From Burkholderiales bacterium (lineage in GTDB: Bacteria; Pseudomonadota; Gammaproteobacteria; Burkholderiales; Nitrosomonadaceae), in NCBI GenBank assembly GCA_015075225.1, contig JABTUQ010000002.1:1-64000 (forward strand): DNA of 64,000 nt, written 5' to 3'. The number at the start of each line of letters is the position of its first letter. Position 1 is the stretch's first letter. Shown piece by piece: positions 19,943 through 31,194 of the stretch. The translations under genes and the position numbers were made by a program. The notes beneath the pieces were generated by a model. It was given only the letters and a program-made list of their open reading frames with translations, made no database searches and was not told where the DNA came from.

Positions 19943-20821
19943 ATGTCGGTTAACCGGCCGAAGGATCAAAGAAACCGGAGGACACACAGATCACTTTCTG
20001 ATCTTAAGAAGCCCGGTGTTGTAGCTGATGCTGCTGAAACCTGCCGGTTGCAGAAATTGCTCGCACGCAGTGGTTTGGGCTCCCGGCGGGAAATCGAAGA
20101 CATGATTGTTGCTGGCCAGGTAAGTGTTAATGGCGTGCTGGCCAAGCTTGGTGATCGTGCTGGAGCAGGAGATATAGTGCGGATAGATGGGAAAATTATT
20201 CGTTTCCGGCTGTCGACCCTTTTGCCTAGGGTTATTATTTATCACAAACTGGAAGGTGAGATTGTCAGCAAACATGATCCGCAAGGGCGGCCATCGGTAT
20301 TCGATAAGCTGCCGCAGGTTAAATCTTCCAAATGGATTGCAATTGGGAGACTGGATTTCAACACAAGTGGATTATTGATTTTTACTACGGATGGCGCACT
20401 TGCCAATCGTTTGATGCACCCTCGTTACCAGATGGAACGGGAGTATGCGGTGCGTATCGTTGGAGAACTGACACCGGAACAAATCACTCATCTGACGACT
20501 GGTATCGAGTTAGAAGATGGATTGGCAAAATTTGATCTGTTGCTGGATGAAGGTGGAATGGGAACAAATCATTGGTATCGCGTTGCACTGAAAGAAGGGA
20601 GAAATCGTGAAGTGCGTCGTATGTTCGAAGCACTCGGGTTGACTGTCAGCCGCCTGATTCGGGTCAGATTTGGTCCTGTTAATTTGCCGCCCCGGCTTAA
20701 ACGTGGCATGTGGATAGAGTTGATGGATACAGAAGTAGAGCAATTATTGAAATTGGTTGAACCGCCGGTTTCTGCAACTCCGGATAAGCCTCTTTCTACA
20801 CGGGCAGGTCGCCGCGCCTGA
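19943..20821 (+). CDS. rluB: 23S rRNA pseudouridine synthase RluB
   Basis: Isomerises a uridine of 23S rRNA helix 89 (U2605 in E. coli). It has 292 residues: an S4 domain ([20 protein letters not shown]), then the catalytic motif [17 protein letters not shown] with the active Asp, and [16 protein letters not shown]. The basic N-terminal extension is common in this subfamily. RluE/RsuA-type specificity is excluded only by overall similarity. Its end overlaps convergent prmB by 26 bp. Confidence 0.9.
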   Translation: MSVNRPKDQRNRRTHRSLSDLKKPGVVADAAETCRLQKLLARSGLGSRREIEDMIVAGQVSVNGVLAKLGDRAGAGDIVRIDGKIIRFRLSTLLPRVIIYHKLEGEIVSKHDPQGRPSVFDKLPQVKSSKWIAIGRLDFNTSGLLIFTTDGALANRLMHPRYQMEREYAVRIVGELTPEQITHLTTGIELEDGLAKFDLLLDEGGMGTNHWYRVALKEGRNREVRRMFEALGLTVSRLIRVRFGPVNLPPRLKRGMWIELMDTEVEQLLKLVEPPVSATPDKPLSTRAGRRA

Positions 20822-21734
20822 TCATCAGGACAAATTGGTCTCCCTCTCCGGTTTCTAGCCAAGTACACGGAAGCTGGGGAAACGCTTGTTCAAGTTCAGC
20901 CTGGTTGTGGCCAATTTCCATGATCAGCAAGCCATCTTCCGTCAGGTAGTGCGCTGCTCCTTCGAAAATACGGCGGACAATATCCAATCCATCTGCTCCC
21001 CCGGCAAGCGCAATGGAAGGTTCGTGGCCGTATTCTTCGGGAAGTGTAGCCATTGATGGGGCATTGACATAAGGAGGATTGCTGATAATAAGGTCGTATT
21101 TCTTGCCTTGCAATCCGGTAAAGAGATCGGAATGAATCAGGTTGATGCGATCCAGCAGATCGTAATTCCTGACGTTTATGGCTGCAACATCCAATGCTTC
21201 GGTGGAAATATCCACTGCATCAATTAAGGCATGCTCAAAGGCATGTGCCATTAAAATAGCAAGACAGCCTGAGCCAGTGCAAAGATCAAGAGCGGTGCCA
21301 ATATCATGTGAATCCATTATCCAGGGAGAGAGGCGATCCTGCAGCAAGTCGGCAATAAATGAACGCGGGATGATGACCCGCTCGTCAACGTAAAAATTAA
21401 AATCACCCAGCCAGGCTTCGTGTATCAGATAGGCTACCGGGATTTTCTCATTCACGCGTCGTTCAATAATACGGAGTATCTGTTCACGTTCGTTACGGGT
21501 CAGCGCAGCATTCATAAACAGATCCAGCTGATCGGTATTCAGATGCAGTGTGTGCAGAATTAGACAGGCGGCTTCATCATAAGCTGTCGGCAGACCATGT
21601 CCGAGGAAAAGATCGGAGCGGTTGAAATAGCTGACTGTAAACCGCAACATATCGCGCAAGGTACGCAGTTCCTCTGCGGCCTGACGGATGGAAGAATCGC
21701 CAGGAGAATCGTTTGGTTGCCTGATAAGATTCAT
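20796..21734 (-). CDS. prmB: Ribosomal protein L3 N5-glutamine methyltransferase
   Basis: SAM-dependent enzyme that methylates a glutamine of L3 (rplC is at 993 in this window). It has 312 residues. The SAM-binding motif is [13 protein letters not shown], and the catalytic NPPY is in [34 protein letters not shown] distinguishes the HemK/PrmB group. It resembles PrmB more than PrmC because of the N-terminal domain and its length. Confidence 0.92.
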   Translation of the reverse strand: MNLIRQPNDSPGDSSIRQAAEELRTLRDMLRFTVSYFNRSDLFLGHGLPTAYDEAACLILHTLHLNTDQLDLFMNAALTRNEREQILRIIERRVNEKIPVAYLIHEAWLGDFNFYVDERVIIPRSFIADLLQDRLSPWIMDSHDIGTALDLCTGSGCLAILMAHAFEHALIDAVDISTEALDVAAINVRNYDLLDRINLIHSDLFTGLQGKKYDLIISNPPYVNAPSMATLPEEYGHEPSIALAGGADGLDIVRRIFEGAAHYLTEDGLLIMEIGHNQAELEQAFPQLPCTWLETGEGDQFVLMIRRGDLPV

Positions 21735-21739
21735 GATAG

Positions 21740-22772
<1,033 letters not shown>

Positions 22773-22776
<4 letters not shown>

Positions 22777-24386
22777 TGAAAATTGTGCGTGGCAGAGCAT
22801 TATTGAACGATCCGGCACACAACAAATCCACTGCTTTCAACCTGGAGGAGCGCGATCGCTATGGTCTGCAGGGTTTGTTGCCATACAGCGTAACCGATAT
22901 CAAAAAACAGCAGCAACGTGTACTGGCCCATTTGCGAAGCAAAGCCAGCAATCTTGAAAAGTACGTTTACCTGAATGACCTGCTTGAGCGCAACCAACGG
23001 TTGTTTTATCGTACGTTGATAGATCATATTGGTGAAATTATGCCCCTGGTCTATACACCCACCGTGGGTGAAGCTTGCACAAAATTCACACAGATTTTCC
23101 GCAAACCACAGGGGTTTTACATTACACCGGCAGATCGGGGGAAAGTATTGTCCCGATTCGAGAATTGGCCGGAGAACGATGTCCGTATCATCGTTGTCAC
23201 CGATGGAGAACGCATTCTCGGGCTTGGAGATCTGGGAGCAAACGGTATGGGGATACCGATCGGAAAAATGGCTTTATATGTCGCCTGTGCGGGTATTCAC
23301 CCCGATCATTGCATGCCGGTCATGCTGGATGTGGGTACTGGCAATCAGGCATTGCGCGATGATCCGTTGTATCTGGGTTATCCGTATCCGCGTCTGACCG
23401 GACAGGATTACCTGTCGCTGGTGGATGAGTTTGTGGAGGCAGTTCAGTATAAATTTCCGGATGCATTGATCCAGTTCGAGGATTTCAGCAGCCAGAATGC
23501 ATTTACTTTGTTGGATCGTTATGTTGGATCGATTCGATGTTTCAATGACGATATTCAGGGTACCGCCGCAGTAACACTGGCGGGTATCCACGCTTCCTGC
23601 CGGATCACTCGTAAAACATTTTCCAAGCAGAAAATCATGCTGTTGGGAACCGGATCTGCCGCCACCGGTATCGCCGGATTGTTGTTATCAGCCTTCAGAA
23701 AGGCCGGATTGAGCGAAGCTGAAGCCCGTTCCCAAATCAGTTTTGTGGATAGGCAGGGGTTGGTAGTGGTTGCGCGGGAAAAAATCAAGCCACGAATCCA
23801 GCCATTTGCCAGAGAACATACCGCAATGGATTTCGTGAATGCCATTGCCGTGATCCAGCCGGATGTGCTGATTGGTGCGACAGGAACTGCGGGGGCATTC
23901 AGTGAAGCTGCCATCCGCACAATGGCGCAATACCAGGAACATCCCGTCATCATTGCACTCTCCAACCCCACCTCACATACGGAATGTACAGCTGAACAGG
24001 CTTACCGTTGGAGCGGTGGACGGGCTATTTTTGCCAGCGGCAGCCCATTTGCGCCGGTGGTGCTGGGAGAACGGTGCTATTACCCCGCGCAGGGGAACAA
24101 TGTGTATGTTTACCCCGGAATCGGGCTGGGAGTGATGGCGAGCCAGGCGCGATTGGTGATTGAACGCATGTTCCTGGCTGCGGCCGAAGAGCTGGCGAAT
24201 CAGGTCACGACTGCCGAAATCGAACGTGGATCGATTTATCCCGATCTCACCCGGGTGCGCGCGGTTTCATTGCGAATTGCCATCAGGGTTTGCCAGATAG
24301 CCTGTCAGGAAGGGTTGGCTGGCGTGAAACTGCCTGATGACCTGGAAACGCACGTGCGAGCCTTGATGTATGAGCCTGACTATTGA
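22773..24386 (+). CDS. maeA: NAD-dependent malic enzyme
   Basis: Oxidative decarboxylation of malate to pyruvate. It has 537 residues, the large malic-enzyme form without a phosphotransacetylase domain. VYTPTVGEACTKF, the metal/substrate region FNDDIQGTAAVTLAG and the nucleotide-binding LLGTGSAATGIAGLL are clear. NAD preference is inferred from the family, not shown. Start at ATG 22773 (MMKIV). Malate-CoA ligase and malyl-CoA lyase in this window also act on the C4-acid pool. Confidence 0.94.
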
Positions 24387-24401
24387 AGCGCGGGAGCTGT
24401 C

Positions 24402-24426
24402 TACCCCCGCCCACCGCTGGATGCGG
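24402..24426. terminator. Possible bidirectional terminator between maeA and serB
   Basis: Between the convergent maeA and serB ends a GC-rich stem CCCCGC/GCGGGG with a 12-nt loop is visible. No U-run follows on either strand, so termination is only a possibility. Confidence 0.3.
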
Positions 24427-24443
24427 GGAGAGGTAGAGCGGGA

Positions 24444-25274
24444 TTACTCGAACAGGTTGATGATGCCGTCAAGCCCGACATGATTGAGTGAGAAAGTGGC
24501 TTTCTCACGCAAGATTGGCTTGGCGTGAAAAGCAATACCAACACCGGATTCTTCCAACATCTTCAGGTCGTTGGCGCCATCTCCAACAGCAATGACCTGA
24601 TCTTTTCTGAGTCCGAGTTCATCTCGTATGCGCTTCAGGATTTCTCCCTTGCCGGAGGAGCCGATAATGTTGCCCAGTACTTTCCCGGTCAATTTCCCAT
24701 CCTGAAGCTCGAATGTATTGGCAAATGCGTAATCGAGACCGAGTCTGTCTTTTACCCGGTCGGTGAAGAACGTGTAGCCGCCCGAGATGACCATGGTCTT
24801 GATACCCACGGATTGCATGCGCTGGAGCATTTTTTCGGCACCCTGACTCAACCGTACCCGCTCATCATAAACTTTCTGAAGTGCTTCCTCTGGCAATCCA
24901 GCCAGAAGGGCAGTGCGGCGGGTAAGGCTTTCGGCAAAACTGATTTCGCCGCGCATGGTGCTTTGGGTAATGGCGGAAACCTGTGGCTTGACATCATGCA
25001 TGTCAGCAATTTCATCAATAGATTCAATGGCAAGCAATGTCGAATCCATATCCATGGCGATCAGGCCAAAATCAGTCAGCTTTTTACCAGCTGGGACAAA
25101 AGCATGATCCATGCGGGCTTCCTCGCAATACTGCGCAATGTCCGGGTGGGGTTGGGCTTCCAGTAGCCGGAAGGCCTCTCCGTTAATGCGGTCAATCTGG
25201 CTGGCGGCTGCAAGTTTGGCAACAGCGCGTAAATCGCTGTTCTGGATATCGCTTCCTTGAATGATAAGGTTCAT
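24444..25274 (-). CDS. serB: Phosphoserine phosphatase
   Basis: Last step of serine synthesis, HAD superfamily. It has 276 residues: motif I is AMDMDSTLL (nucleophile Asp), motif II TMVISGGYT, and motif III-IV AVGDGANDLKMLEESGVGI. The N-terminal third is a regulatory ACT-like region. It is convergent with maeA. Frame intact. Confidence 0.95.
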   Translation of the reverse strand: MNLIIQGSDIQNSDLRAVAKLAAASQIDRINGEAFRLLEAQPHPDIAQYCEEARMDHAFVPAGKKLTDFGLIAMDMDSTLLAIESIDEIADMHDVKPQVSAITQSTMRGEISFAESLTRRTALLAGLPEEALQKVYDERVRLSQGAEKMLQRMQSVGIKTMVISGGYTFFTDRVKDRLGLDYAFANTFELQDGKLTGKVLGNIIGSSGKGEILKRIRDELGLRKDQVIAVGDGANDLKMLEESGVGIAFHAKPILREKATFSLNHVGLDGIINLFE

Positions 25275-25360
25275 GAGAATTGTTTTATTTTGATTGAGTG
25301 ACGAATGCAGCCACTATACATGGAATGTTGTGCTGTATAAATGTTGGCCCGGGGATGCGA

Positions 25361-25903
25361 TCAGGTTTTGAGGGGGGATGCGAGCATGGGGTTCCATTCA
25401 ACCACCCGGTTACGGCCAGCGTGTTTAGCGGCATACAGTGCCCGGTCAGCCGCTTCCAGCATTTCACTGAAAGAATCGAAGGATTTTTCTTTATCCATGT
25501 TGACAGCCAGACCGATCGAAGCAGTGATGCGGACAGTATTGGCTTCATCAGGCTTGTGTGTGATCTGCTCAATGCTTTCCCTGACCCTGGCCAGAATGTT
25601 GCGCGAGGCAGCAAGTGATGTGCCAGGGAGAATCAGGGCAAACTCGTCGCCACCATAGCGACAAAGCATATCGGTCTGACGGATCTGGTCAATAATGGTT
25701 CTGGCAACAGTTACCAGCACGCCATCGCCTGCGATATGTCCATAGGTATCGTTAAATGTCTTGTAATTGTCGATATCAATCATTGCCAGAGAAATGGGTA
25801 ATCCCTGCTGGCTTGAAAGCTGGAATTCGTTCCGGAATGCCCCATCAAAATAGGCCCGGTTGCGTGCACCGGTTAGGCCATCATGCTGGACCTTGTCCTC
25901 TAG
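25361..25903 (-). pseudogene. 3' part of an HDOD-GGDEF gene: diguanylate cyclase domain
   Basis: Encodes a complete-looking GGDEF domain: LEDKVQHDGLTGARNRAYF, then AMIDIDNYKTFNDTYGHIAGD, and the active-site RYGGDEFALILPG. GGDEF domains make cyclic di-GMP from two GTP. The frame is open from just upstream of 25903 to the stop at 25361, but it lacks a start and a sensor domain. The upstream sequence is the IS1182-like insertion, beyond which the HDOD half continues. The first 58 bp (25846-25903) are duplicated at 27379-27436. Confidence 0.88.
25846..25903. repeat. 58-bp direct repeat flanking the IS1182-like insertion (left copy)
   Basis: Matches 27379-27436 at 54 of 58 positions, same orientation. 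It encodes LEDKVQHDGLTGARNRAYF on the minus strand. All four differences are C/T transitions at synonymous third codon positions of that reading frame. Confidence 0.9.
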
Positions 25904-27378
25904 CAGCCTGTCGGACTTTACAGATTAAGGGATATGTTTTTCTGTTTGCGGGATATTGATATGAGTCGCTTCGTCAGGTATCGTGGTACGGGCTATTTAC
26001 TGCCACCCTCTGTAGATGAATGGCTGCCGGAGGAATCATCTGGCGCGTTTTACAGTTGAAGTGGTGGAAAATCTTTCCACAACGCAGCTTGAACGGAGAC
26101 TATGCCGGACGTGGCAGTGCGGCCTATCATCCCAACGTGCTGACTGGCACTGATGGTTTACGGCTATGCAAGCAGGGTGTTTTCCAGCCGTGTTGAGTTG
26201 AGCTACTTACGATTCGGTGGCCCAAGCTTTTATTCCAGTGCGTAGCCACATCCGACCATGACACGCTGGCAACCTTCCGTCGGCGTTTTTGAATAGATTT
26301 TTCCGAACTGGGTTGTGCAGGTATTGCAGGTTGCATGCGAGATGCAGCAGCTTCACTGGGAACAATCAGTCCGTGGGCAGCAATACACGCCAATGCTTGC
26401 TCGCCAGCGTTATGGTCTTGACAGTTCGCATTGACCAGCTGGAACGGTGCAGCGCCGAGCAAGTGCGCAAATGGTGCTGATTATCAGGATTCCAGGCAAT
26501 CGGTTTCTGGTGCTGGATAGATGAATCTGCCGGAAGAAATCGCGCGACGGGAATACGAAACCCCATGGAGACGGAGCCAGGGCGCGATTGCAAGCCGCAA
26601 AAGAGCTTGATGCACGAGGAACTGGCTATCCATCAGGACTGGCGGTACGCTGATTGACCAGGATCGGTGGTAATCCCTGGCAATCCGACCCGCCCGCAGT
26701 TTGGCCGACAAAACAAACCATAGATCAACCTGTTCACGTGGAACCGCGCACTCAATGGCGTGCCTTGTGGAAGGATGGCATTTACACAATGCGATTCGCA
26801 TTGATAAGCAACGCGATAACGTGCCAAAACCGGCAGTCACACCAGCCTGCAACGATTCGGGAATTGGTCAAACGCTGATGCTCAATCAGCAGTGGCGATG
26901 CATCGTGCCGCACTGGGATCGAAGATTTTGAACATTTAGCGACAGATAAACGGTTTTTACAGTAGCCAAATCCGGCTGCCCGGAAAATACCGAGATTGAT
27001 CACTGTGCGGTCGGACGCGAATCACGTAAAGCTGACTCTTTCCGTTTGGACTTTTCACAAAGCCAGCTGTTTGATGACGGCTCATGCGTGTCATGCCTGA
27101 ACGCATGGCACACAAACCGAAAAGCCAGGCATGGCATTGTGGTACGCACTACGTCTGGAATAGCTGCATGGCAAACCCAATGTTTGGCGCAACAAATCAT
27201 TGGTGGGATTCCGGCACTGCCTGCCTGGCGTGGCAAATCAACGCATTGGTGCAGGAGAGTGGAATCCCTTCAACAATCTGGCGTGGAATTTGAAACATGG
27301 CCATGCTTGCGTCTTGAAGATGAATGAATCGCCCATCACCGGCAAGGCCCTTTGACGACTCTTAGTTTTATCCGCAAG
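25904..27378 (+). mobile_element. Decayed IS1182-like insertion sequence
   Basis: About 1475 bp inserted between two copies of a 58-bp sequence inside an HDOD-GGDEF gene. The content is a transposase relic of the IS1182 family on the plus strand. The left end reads CAGCCTGTCGGACTTTACAG. The right end, reverse complemented, reads CTTGCGGATAAAACTAAGAG. They share only a weak GCGGA/GTCGGA resemblance, so terminal inverted repeats are eroded or I have misplaced the ends. Confidence 0.8.
25961..27355 (+). pseudogene. IS1182-family transposase, multiply frameshifted
   Basis: Family landmarks appear in changing frames: MSRFVRYRGTGYLLPPSVDE at 25961, then GRGSAAYHP and VYGYA, then HDTLATFRRRF near 26260. 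VLQVACEMQQLHW and LPEEIARRE near 26525 follow. Near the end come TEKPGMALWYALR, VWRNKSLVGFRHCLPGV (family pattern PVFGIIKSVLGFRQFLLRG) and GEWNPFNNLAWNLKHG. The spacing fits a normal ~460-residue transposase. Lesions occur roughly every 50-100 bp, so it cannot be active as read. Confidence 0.82.
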
Positions 27379-27436
27379 CAAAATAGGCTCGGTTGCGTGC
27401 ACCGGTTAGGCCATCATGTTGGACCTTGTCTTCCAG
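27379..27436. repeat. 58-bp direct repeat flanking the IS1182-like insertion (right copy)
   Basis: Right copy of the duplication, contiguous with the HDOD-encoding half on the minus strand. It encodes the same residues as the left copy. Unusually long target duplications have been reported for the IS1182 family, so one event could explain it, but see the finding on synonymous differences. Confidence 0.9.
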
Positions 27437-28369
27437 TTCGCGAACTTTCATGATGGCGTGGGTTGTAAGCAATTCTCTTGCTTCGGTAATGATATTGCTG
27501 AGATGAACAGGGCTAAGGATGGAAATCTCGAACAGATCTTCCACATACTGTAGCTCAGTTTGCATGACTTCAAGCACTTCTATCAATGCATGTGCATCCA
27601 GGCCGAGATAGGTTTCTGCTACGCGCGTAACTTCATCTATTTTCTTTTCCTTGTCTTGGGAAAGGAAGTAATCCGTAACGTATCCTGAGGCGGCGACACA
27701 TTCTCTGATTCCGGCATTGGGTTTTTCCGGTGTGGCGTGACTATGCCGACAGGCGTCGGGTGCGTAACTGGGAAATTTCCAGTAGTCAAGCAGTGCAGCG
27801 CCCAGCACGTCATGCCCTATGCCAAAAATCTCGTATTCGGCAACCAGCAGGGCATGATGATTATCAGTGGAAGAAAATACCGGAAAATATTCCTCGGGCA
27901 GGAGAGCATGAAAAGCGAGAATGCCGATATCCTGGAGCAATCCGGCCAGGAACAAATCGTCCAGTTGTTTGTGCATCCCAAGACGCTTTCCCAAGGCACG
28001 GCTAGCCAGCGCGGCAGTGATGGAACGACGCCAGAAGTTATTGCTGTGGACTGCACCCAGTTTGGCTCTGGATTGTTTTACCAGGGAATCGGCAAGCGAG
28101 AAGGATAATGCAATAGTAATAACACCATATGTGCCCAGAATATTGGTTGCCTGGTTGATGTTGCTGACCGGATACCTTGATTTATACAGTGGTGAATTGG
28201 CGGTCTTGATGATTTTGGCGGTGAGCGCTGGATCATGCGAGATATAATGATTTATCTGTGTAAGGCTGGTATCCGCTTTTCCTGCCAAATCAACGATTTT
28301 GAGCACAACAGAAGGCAAACTGGGCAGGTTGGAACAGAAACGCAATTGTTCAAGAAGATTTTCTTTCAT
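27379..28369 (-). pseudogene. 5' part of an HDOD-GGDEF gene: HDOD sensor domain
   Basis: About 330 residues from the ATG at 28369 (MKENLLEQLRFCSNLPSLPS, ribosome-binding site GAGAAAGA); an ATG at 28411 is in frame upstream. The HDOD fold shows ISHDPALTAKIIKTANSPLY and LFLAGLLQDIGILAFHALLP. It then reads into the GGDEF linker (ELEDKVQHDGLTGARNRAYF) and stops at a few insertion-derived codons. Together with 25361-25903 it would make a ~510-residue HDOD-GGDEF protein. As read, an HDOD-only product could still be made. Confidence 0.88.
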
Positions 28370-28628
28370 ACATTCTTTCTCTGTTGTTTTGCGGATGGCC
28401 AGCGTATTCATTTGGGATTTTCGGAAGAATAATTCTAACCGATATGATCTTGCGTTGATGTGAGAAAAAAGCGGTAAAACAGGCTCATTAGTGGCAAATG
28501 TCGCAAGCAGGGTTCCAGGATATGGCGAGGTATCCGGCTTTTTATCGGGATTGAGTATTGGAAAATGTGAATGTGGCCATAATCCAGATCGTAGCTATTA
28601 TCAAAAATAAATAAAACAGGAGAAACGC

Positions 28629-30131
28629 ATGGATTTTGCAATCAAATCCGGTAGCCCGGAAAAATACCGTGGTGATTGTATTGTTGTGGGTGTATTCGAA
28701 TCCCGTAAATTGACCGAGGCAGCCAGAGTGCTGGATGAAGCCAGTCAGGGCTATCTGGCCAAGATTATCAGTCATGGGGATATGGATGGCAGGGCAAACA
28801 CGACGCTGTTACTGCATGGCATTCCCGGTATCGGCAGCAAACGTCTGTTACTGGTAGGGCTGGGCAAAGAGAAGGAGTTTGGCGAAAAGATATTTTTGGG
28901 TGCTGTACGCGCCACATTCAAGGCATTGCAGCAAACTAATGCAAAAGATGCCGGTTTGTATTTAACCGACCTTTCCATCAAGCAAAGGGATATTGCCTGG
29001 AATGCATTGCAAATGGTTGTGCTGGCTGAAGATAGTCTGTATCGCTTTGATCGCCTCAAGAGCAAACCGGAAGAACATCAGCCATCCTTATCCAAAGTCA
29101 ATCTGTGCGTGACTGACAAATCTGCTGCTGCCATGACAGAAACGGCAGTGCAACAGGGTGCGGCTATCGCATGTGGTATGAAAGTGACCAGGGATCTGGG
29201 TAATCTCGCGCCCAATATATGTACCCCTACCTATTTGGCGGAACAGGCTGCTGACATGGCCAAGTCATACAAGCTCAAATTTTCCGTGCTGGAAAATAAG
29301 GAAATGGAAAAGCTGGGTATGGGAGCATTGCTGGCAGTGGCGCGGGGAAGCCGCCAGCCGGCCAAACTGATCGTGCTGGAATACCATGGCGGAAAAGCAA
29401 CAGGAAAACCGGTGGTGCTGGTGGGCAAGGGCGTCACTTTCGATACCGGAGGTATTTCGCTGAAACCGGCGGGTGAGCTGGATGAAATGAAGTACGACAT
29501 GAGCGGTGCGGCTAGTGTGCTCGGTACATTGACAGCCGTGGCAGAAATGAAATTGCCACTCAATGTGACGGTGATCATTCCGGCGACCGAGAACATGCCG
29601 GGTGGCAACGCGACCAAGCCCGGTGATGTCGTCACGAGCCTTTCCGGGCAGACAATCGAGATACTCAATACCGATGCCGAAGGTCGGCTGATTCTGTGCG
29701 ATGCGCTAACTTATGCAGAGCGCTACAAGCCGGAGGTTGTGGTGGATGTTGCAACCCTTACAGGCGCTTGCGTGGTTGCATTGGGTCATGTGGTGTCTGG
29801 TCTGATGGGTAACGATGAGAATCTCGTTGAGGAATTGCTCCAGGCGGGAGAGCAGTCCGGTGATCGCGCATGGCAACTGCCATTGCGGGATGAATACCAG
29901 GAACTGCTCAAGAGCAATTTTGCAGATGTTGCCAATATCGGCGGCCGCTGGGGTGGAGCCATCACTGCAGCGTGCTTCCTTTCACGTTTCACTAAAAAAT
30001 ACCGCTGGGCACACCTCGATATTGCCGGCACAGCATGGAAATCCGGCAAAGAAAAAGGTTCGACAGGACGCCCCGTTCCTCTGCTGACACAATTTCTGAT
30101 CAACCACGCCAGAAAACACACATCATCGTAA
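28629..30131 (+). CDS. pepA: Leucyl aminopeptidase (M17)
   Basis: Two-metal cytosolic aminopeptidase; in enterics also a DNA-binding recombination accessory. It has 500 residues. The metal and active-site regions VGKGVTFDTGGISLKP and the signature NTDAEGRLILCDAL are present. An AGGAGAAA ribosome-binding site precedes the ATG. It is followed 6 bp later by holC, the conserved pepA-holC-valS order. Confidence 0.96.
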   Translation: MDFAIKSGSPEKYRGDCIVVGVFESRKLTEAARVLDEASQGYLAKIISHGDMDGRANTTLLLHGIPGIGSKRLLLVGLGKEKEFGEKIFLGAVRATFKALQQTNAKDAGLYLTDLSIKQRDIAWNALQMVVLAEDSLYRFDRLKSKPEEHQPSLSKVNLCVTDKSAAAMTETAVQQGAAIACGMKVTRDLGNLAPNICTPTYLAEQAADMAKSYKLKFSVLENKEMEKLGMGALLAVARGSRQPAKLIVLEYHGGKATGKPVVLVGKGVTFDTGGISLKPAGELDEMKYDMSGAASVLGTLTAVAEMKLPLNVTVIIPATENMPGGNATKPGDVVTSLSGQTIEILNTDAEGRLILCDALTYAERYKPEVVVDVATLTGACVVALGHVVSGLMGNDENLVEELLQAGEQSGDRAWQLPLRDEYQELLKSNFADVANIGGRWGGAITAACFLSRFTKKYRWAHLDIAGTAWKSGKEKGSTGRPVPLLTQFLINHARKHTSS

Positions 30132-30137
30132 ACGGGC

Positions 30138-30566
30138 GTGACACAGATCGATTTTTATACCGGGGCACCAGACCGGTTGTTGATTGCCTGCCGTTTGTGT
30201 GCGAAAGCGATGCAGCAGGGGTTGAGAACCATCGTTCATGTTCCGGATACGGATCTGGCAGAGCGGTTGGATAAACTGCTGTGGACTTTCATGTCCACCA
30301 GTTTTGTGCCGCATTGCCGGGTGGGAGACAAACTGGCAGAAGTTACCCCCGTGGTGGTGAATAACCAGCCTGGATTATCAGGAGCTGGCAACTTCGATGT
30401 CTTGCTTAATCTGGACGGGGTTGTGCCACCGGAAATCGGGCAATTTCGGCGCGTGGTGGAGGTTGTCGATGAGGCGGAGGAAAACAAGTTGCTGGGGCGC
30501 AAGCGCTACCGGATTTACCAGGGACAGGGATATGACATTCGTCATCACCGGCTTGGCGGAAGTTAG
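30138..30566 (+). CDS. holC: DNA polymerase III chi subunit
   Basis: Clamp-loader accessory protein linking the loader to SSB. It has 142 residues from a GTG (30138): TQIDFYTGAPDRLLIACRLC, then VHVPDTDLAERLDKLLWTF and RYRIYQGQGYDIRHHRLG. Its place between pepA and valS supports the call. Confidence 0.92.
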   Translation: MTQIDFYTGAPDRLLIACRLCAKAMQQGLRTIVHVPDTDLAERLDKLLWTFMSTSFVPHCRVGDKLAEVTPVVVNNQPGLSGAGNFDVLLNLDGVVPPEIGQFRRVVEVVDEAEENKLLGRKRYRIYQGQGYDIRHHRLGGS

Positions 30567-30637
30567 TGGATATTTGGCGATATACAGGTTGTCTGTGTGC
30601 CGGATAATATATTTTTCACCCGATCAGGAGCAAACAG

Positions 30638-31045
30638 GTGACGGATAATCAGCCTGATATCGCGGAAGAATTGGAAGACGAGCTTTTGCTCGGGAAAGTG
30701 GATTCAATGTTGCGTCGGCATCGGCGTGAGCAATTTTCTCTCATGCAATCGGCGGAACCGGTGGTATCCGAACAACGTGACCTCGTGGGGGCACCATCAG
30801 CTGAAGCTGGCTTGGTGGAACTATCCCGGGAGGAAGCTGATGCCACCACCGAAGTGGGCGGGATTCCGGTGCTGACCGAACAGGTGATGCTTGTCATGGA
30901 GGCGTGGCCATCGCAATCCGAAATCTCCGAATTGCTGTATTTTGCTTTTGACGAAGCGCTCAGGGAAGCATCCATTAATCTCGACCCTGCCAAACGGTTG
31001 ATGCTGGTCCAGGCGCTGGGAAAACGGCTGCCCAAAAATCTTTAG
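30638..31045 (+). CDS. Hypothetical acidic protein between holC and valS
   Basis: 135 residues from a GTG at 30638 (TDNQPDIAEELEDELLLGKV). The N-terminal half is acidic and low in complexity. The C-terminal half is helical (SEISELLYFAFDEALREASI and LVQALGKRLPKNL). There is no signal peptide or membrane segment. I recognise no domain; the position in the polymerase-aminopeptidase-ValRS cluster suggests a conserved minor gene of this group. Function unknown. Confidence 0.7.
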   Translation: MTDNQPDIAEELEDELLLGKVDSMLRRHRREQFSLMQSAEPVVSEQRDLVGAPSAEAGLVELSREEADATTEVGGIPVLTEQVMLVMEAWPSQSEISELLYFAFDEALREASINLDPAKRLMLVQALGKRLPKNL

Positions 31046-31194
31046 ACCATCAACCCTCCCCCCATTCGCTATAATAGCCGGTTTTATTCTACCGGTTCAC
31101 GCCGGAAAACCCTGAAGAACGATTGCATCTGACCACATTCCGAAATTGGTCGTGTTTCATTCTTTTCAGTGTTTTTTCAATATTTCTGATCGCC

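Noticed and set aside
25904..27378. Novel accessory gene cassette in the signalling gene
   Set aside because: The messy ORFs are fragments of an IS1182-like transposase once frame changes are allowed.
29231..30121. Antisense ORFs of 111-145 codons across pepA
   Set aside because: Shadows of a clearly conserved gene on the other strand.
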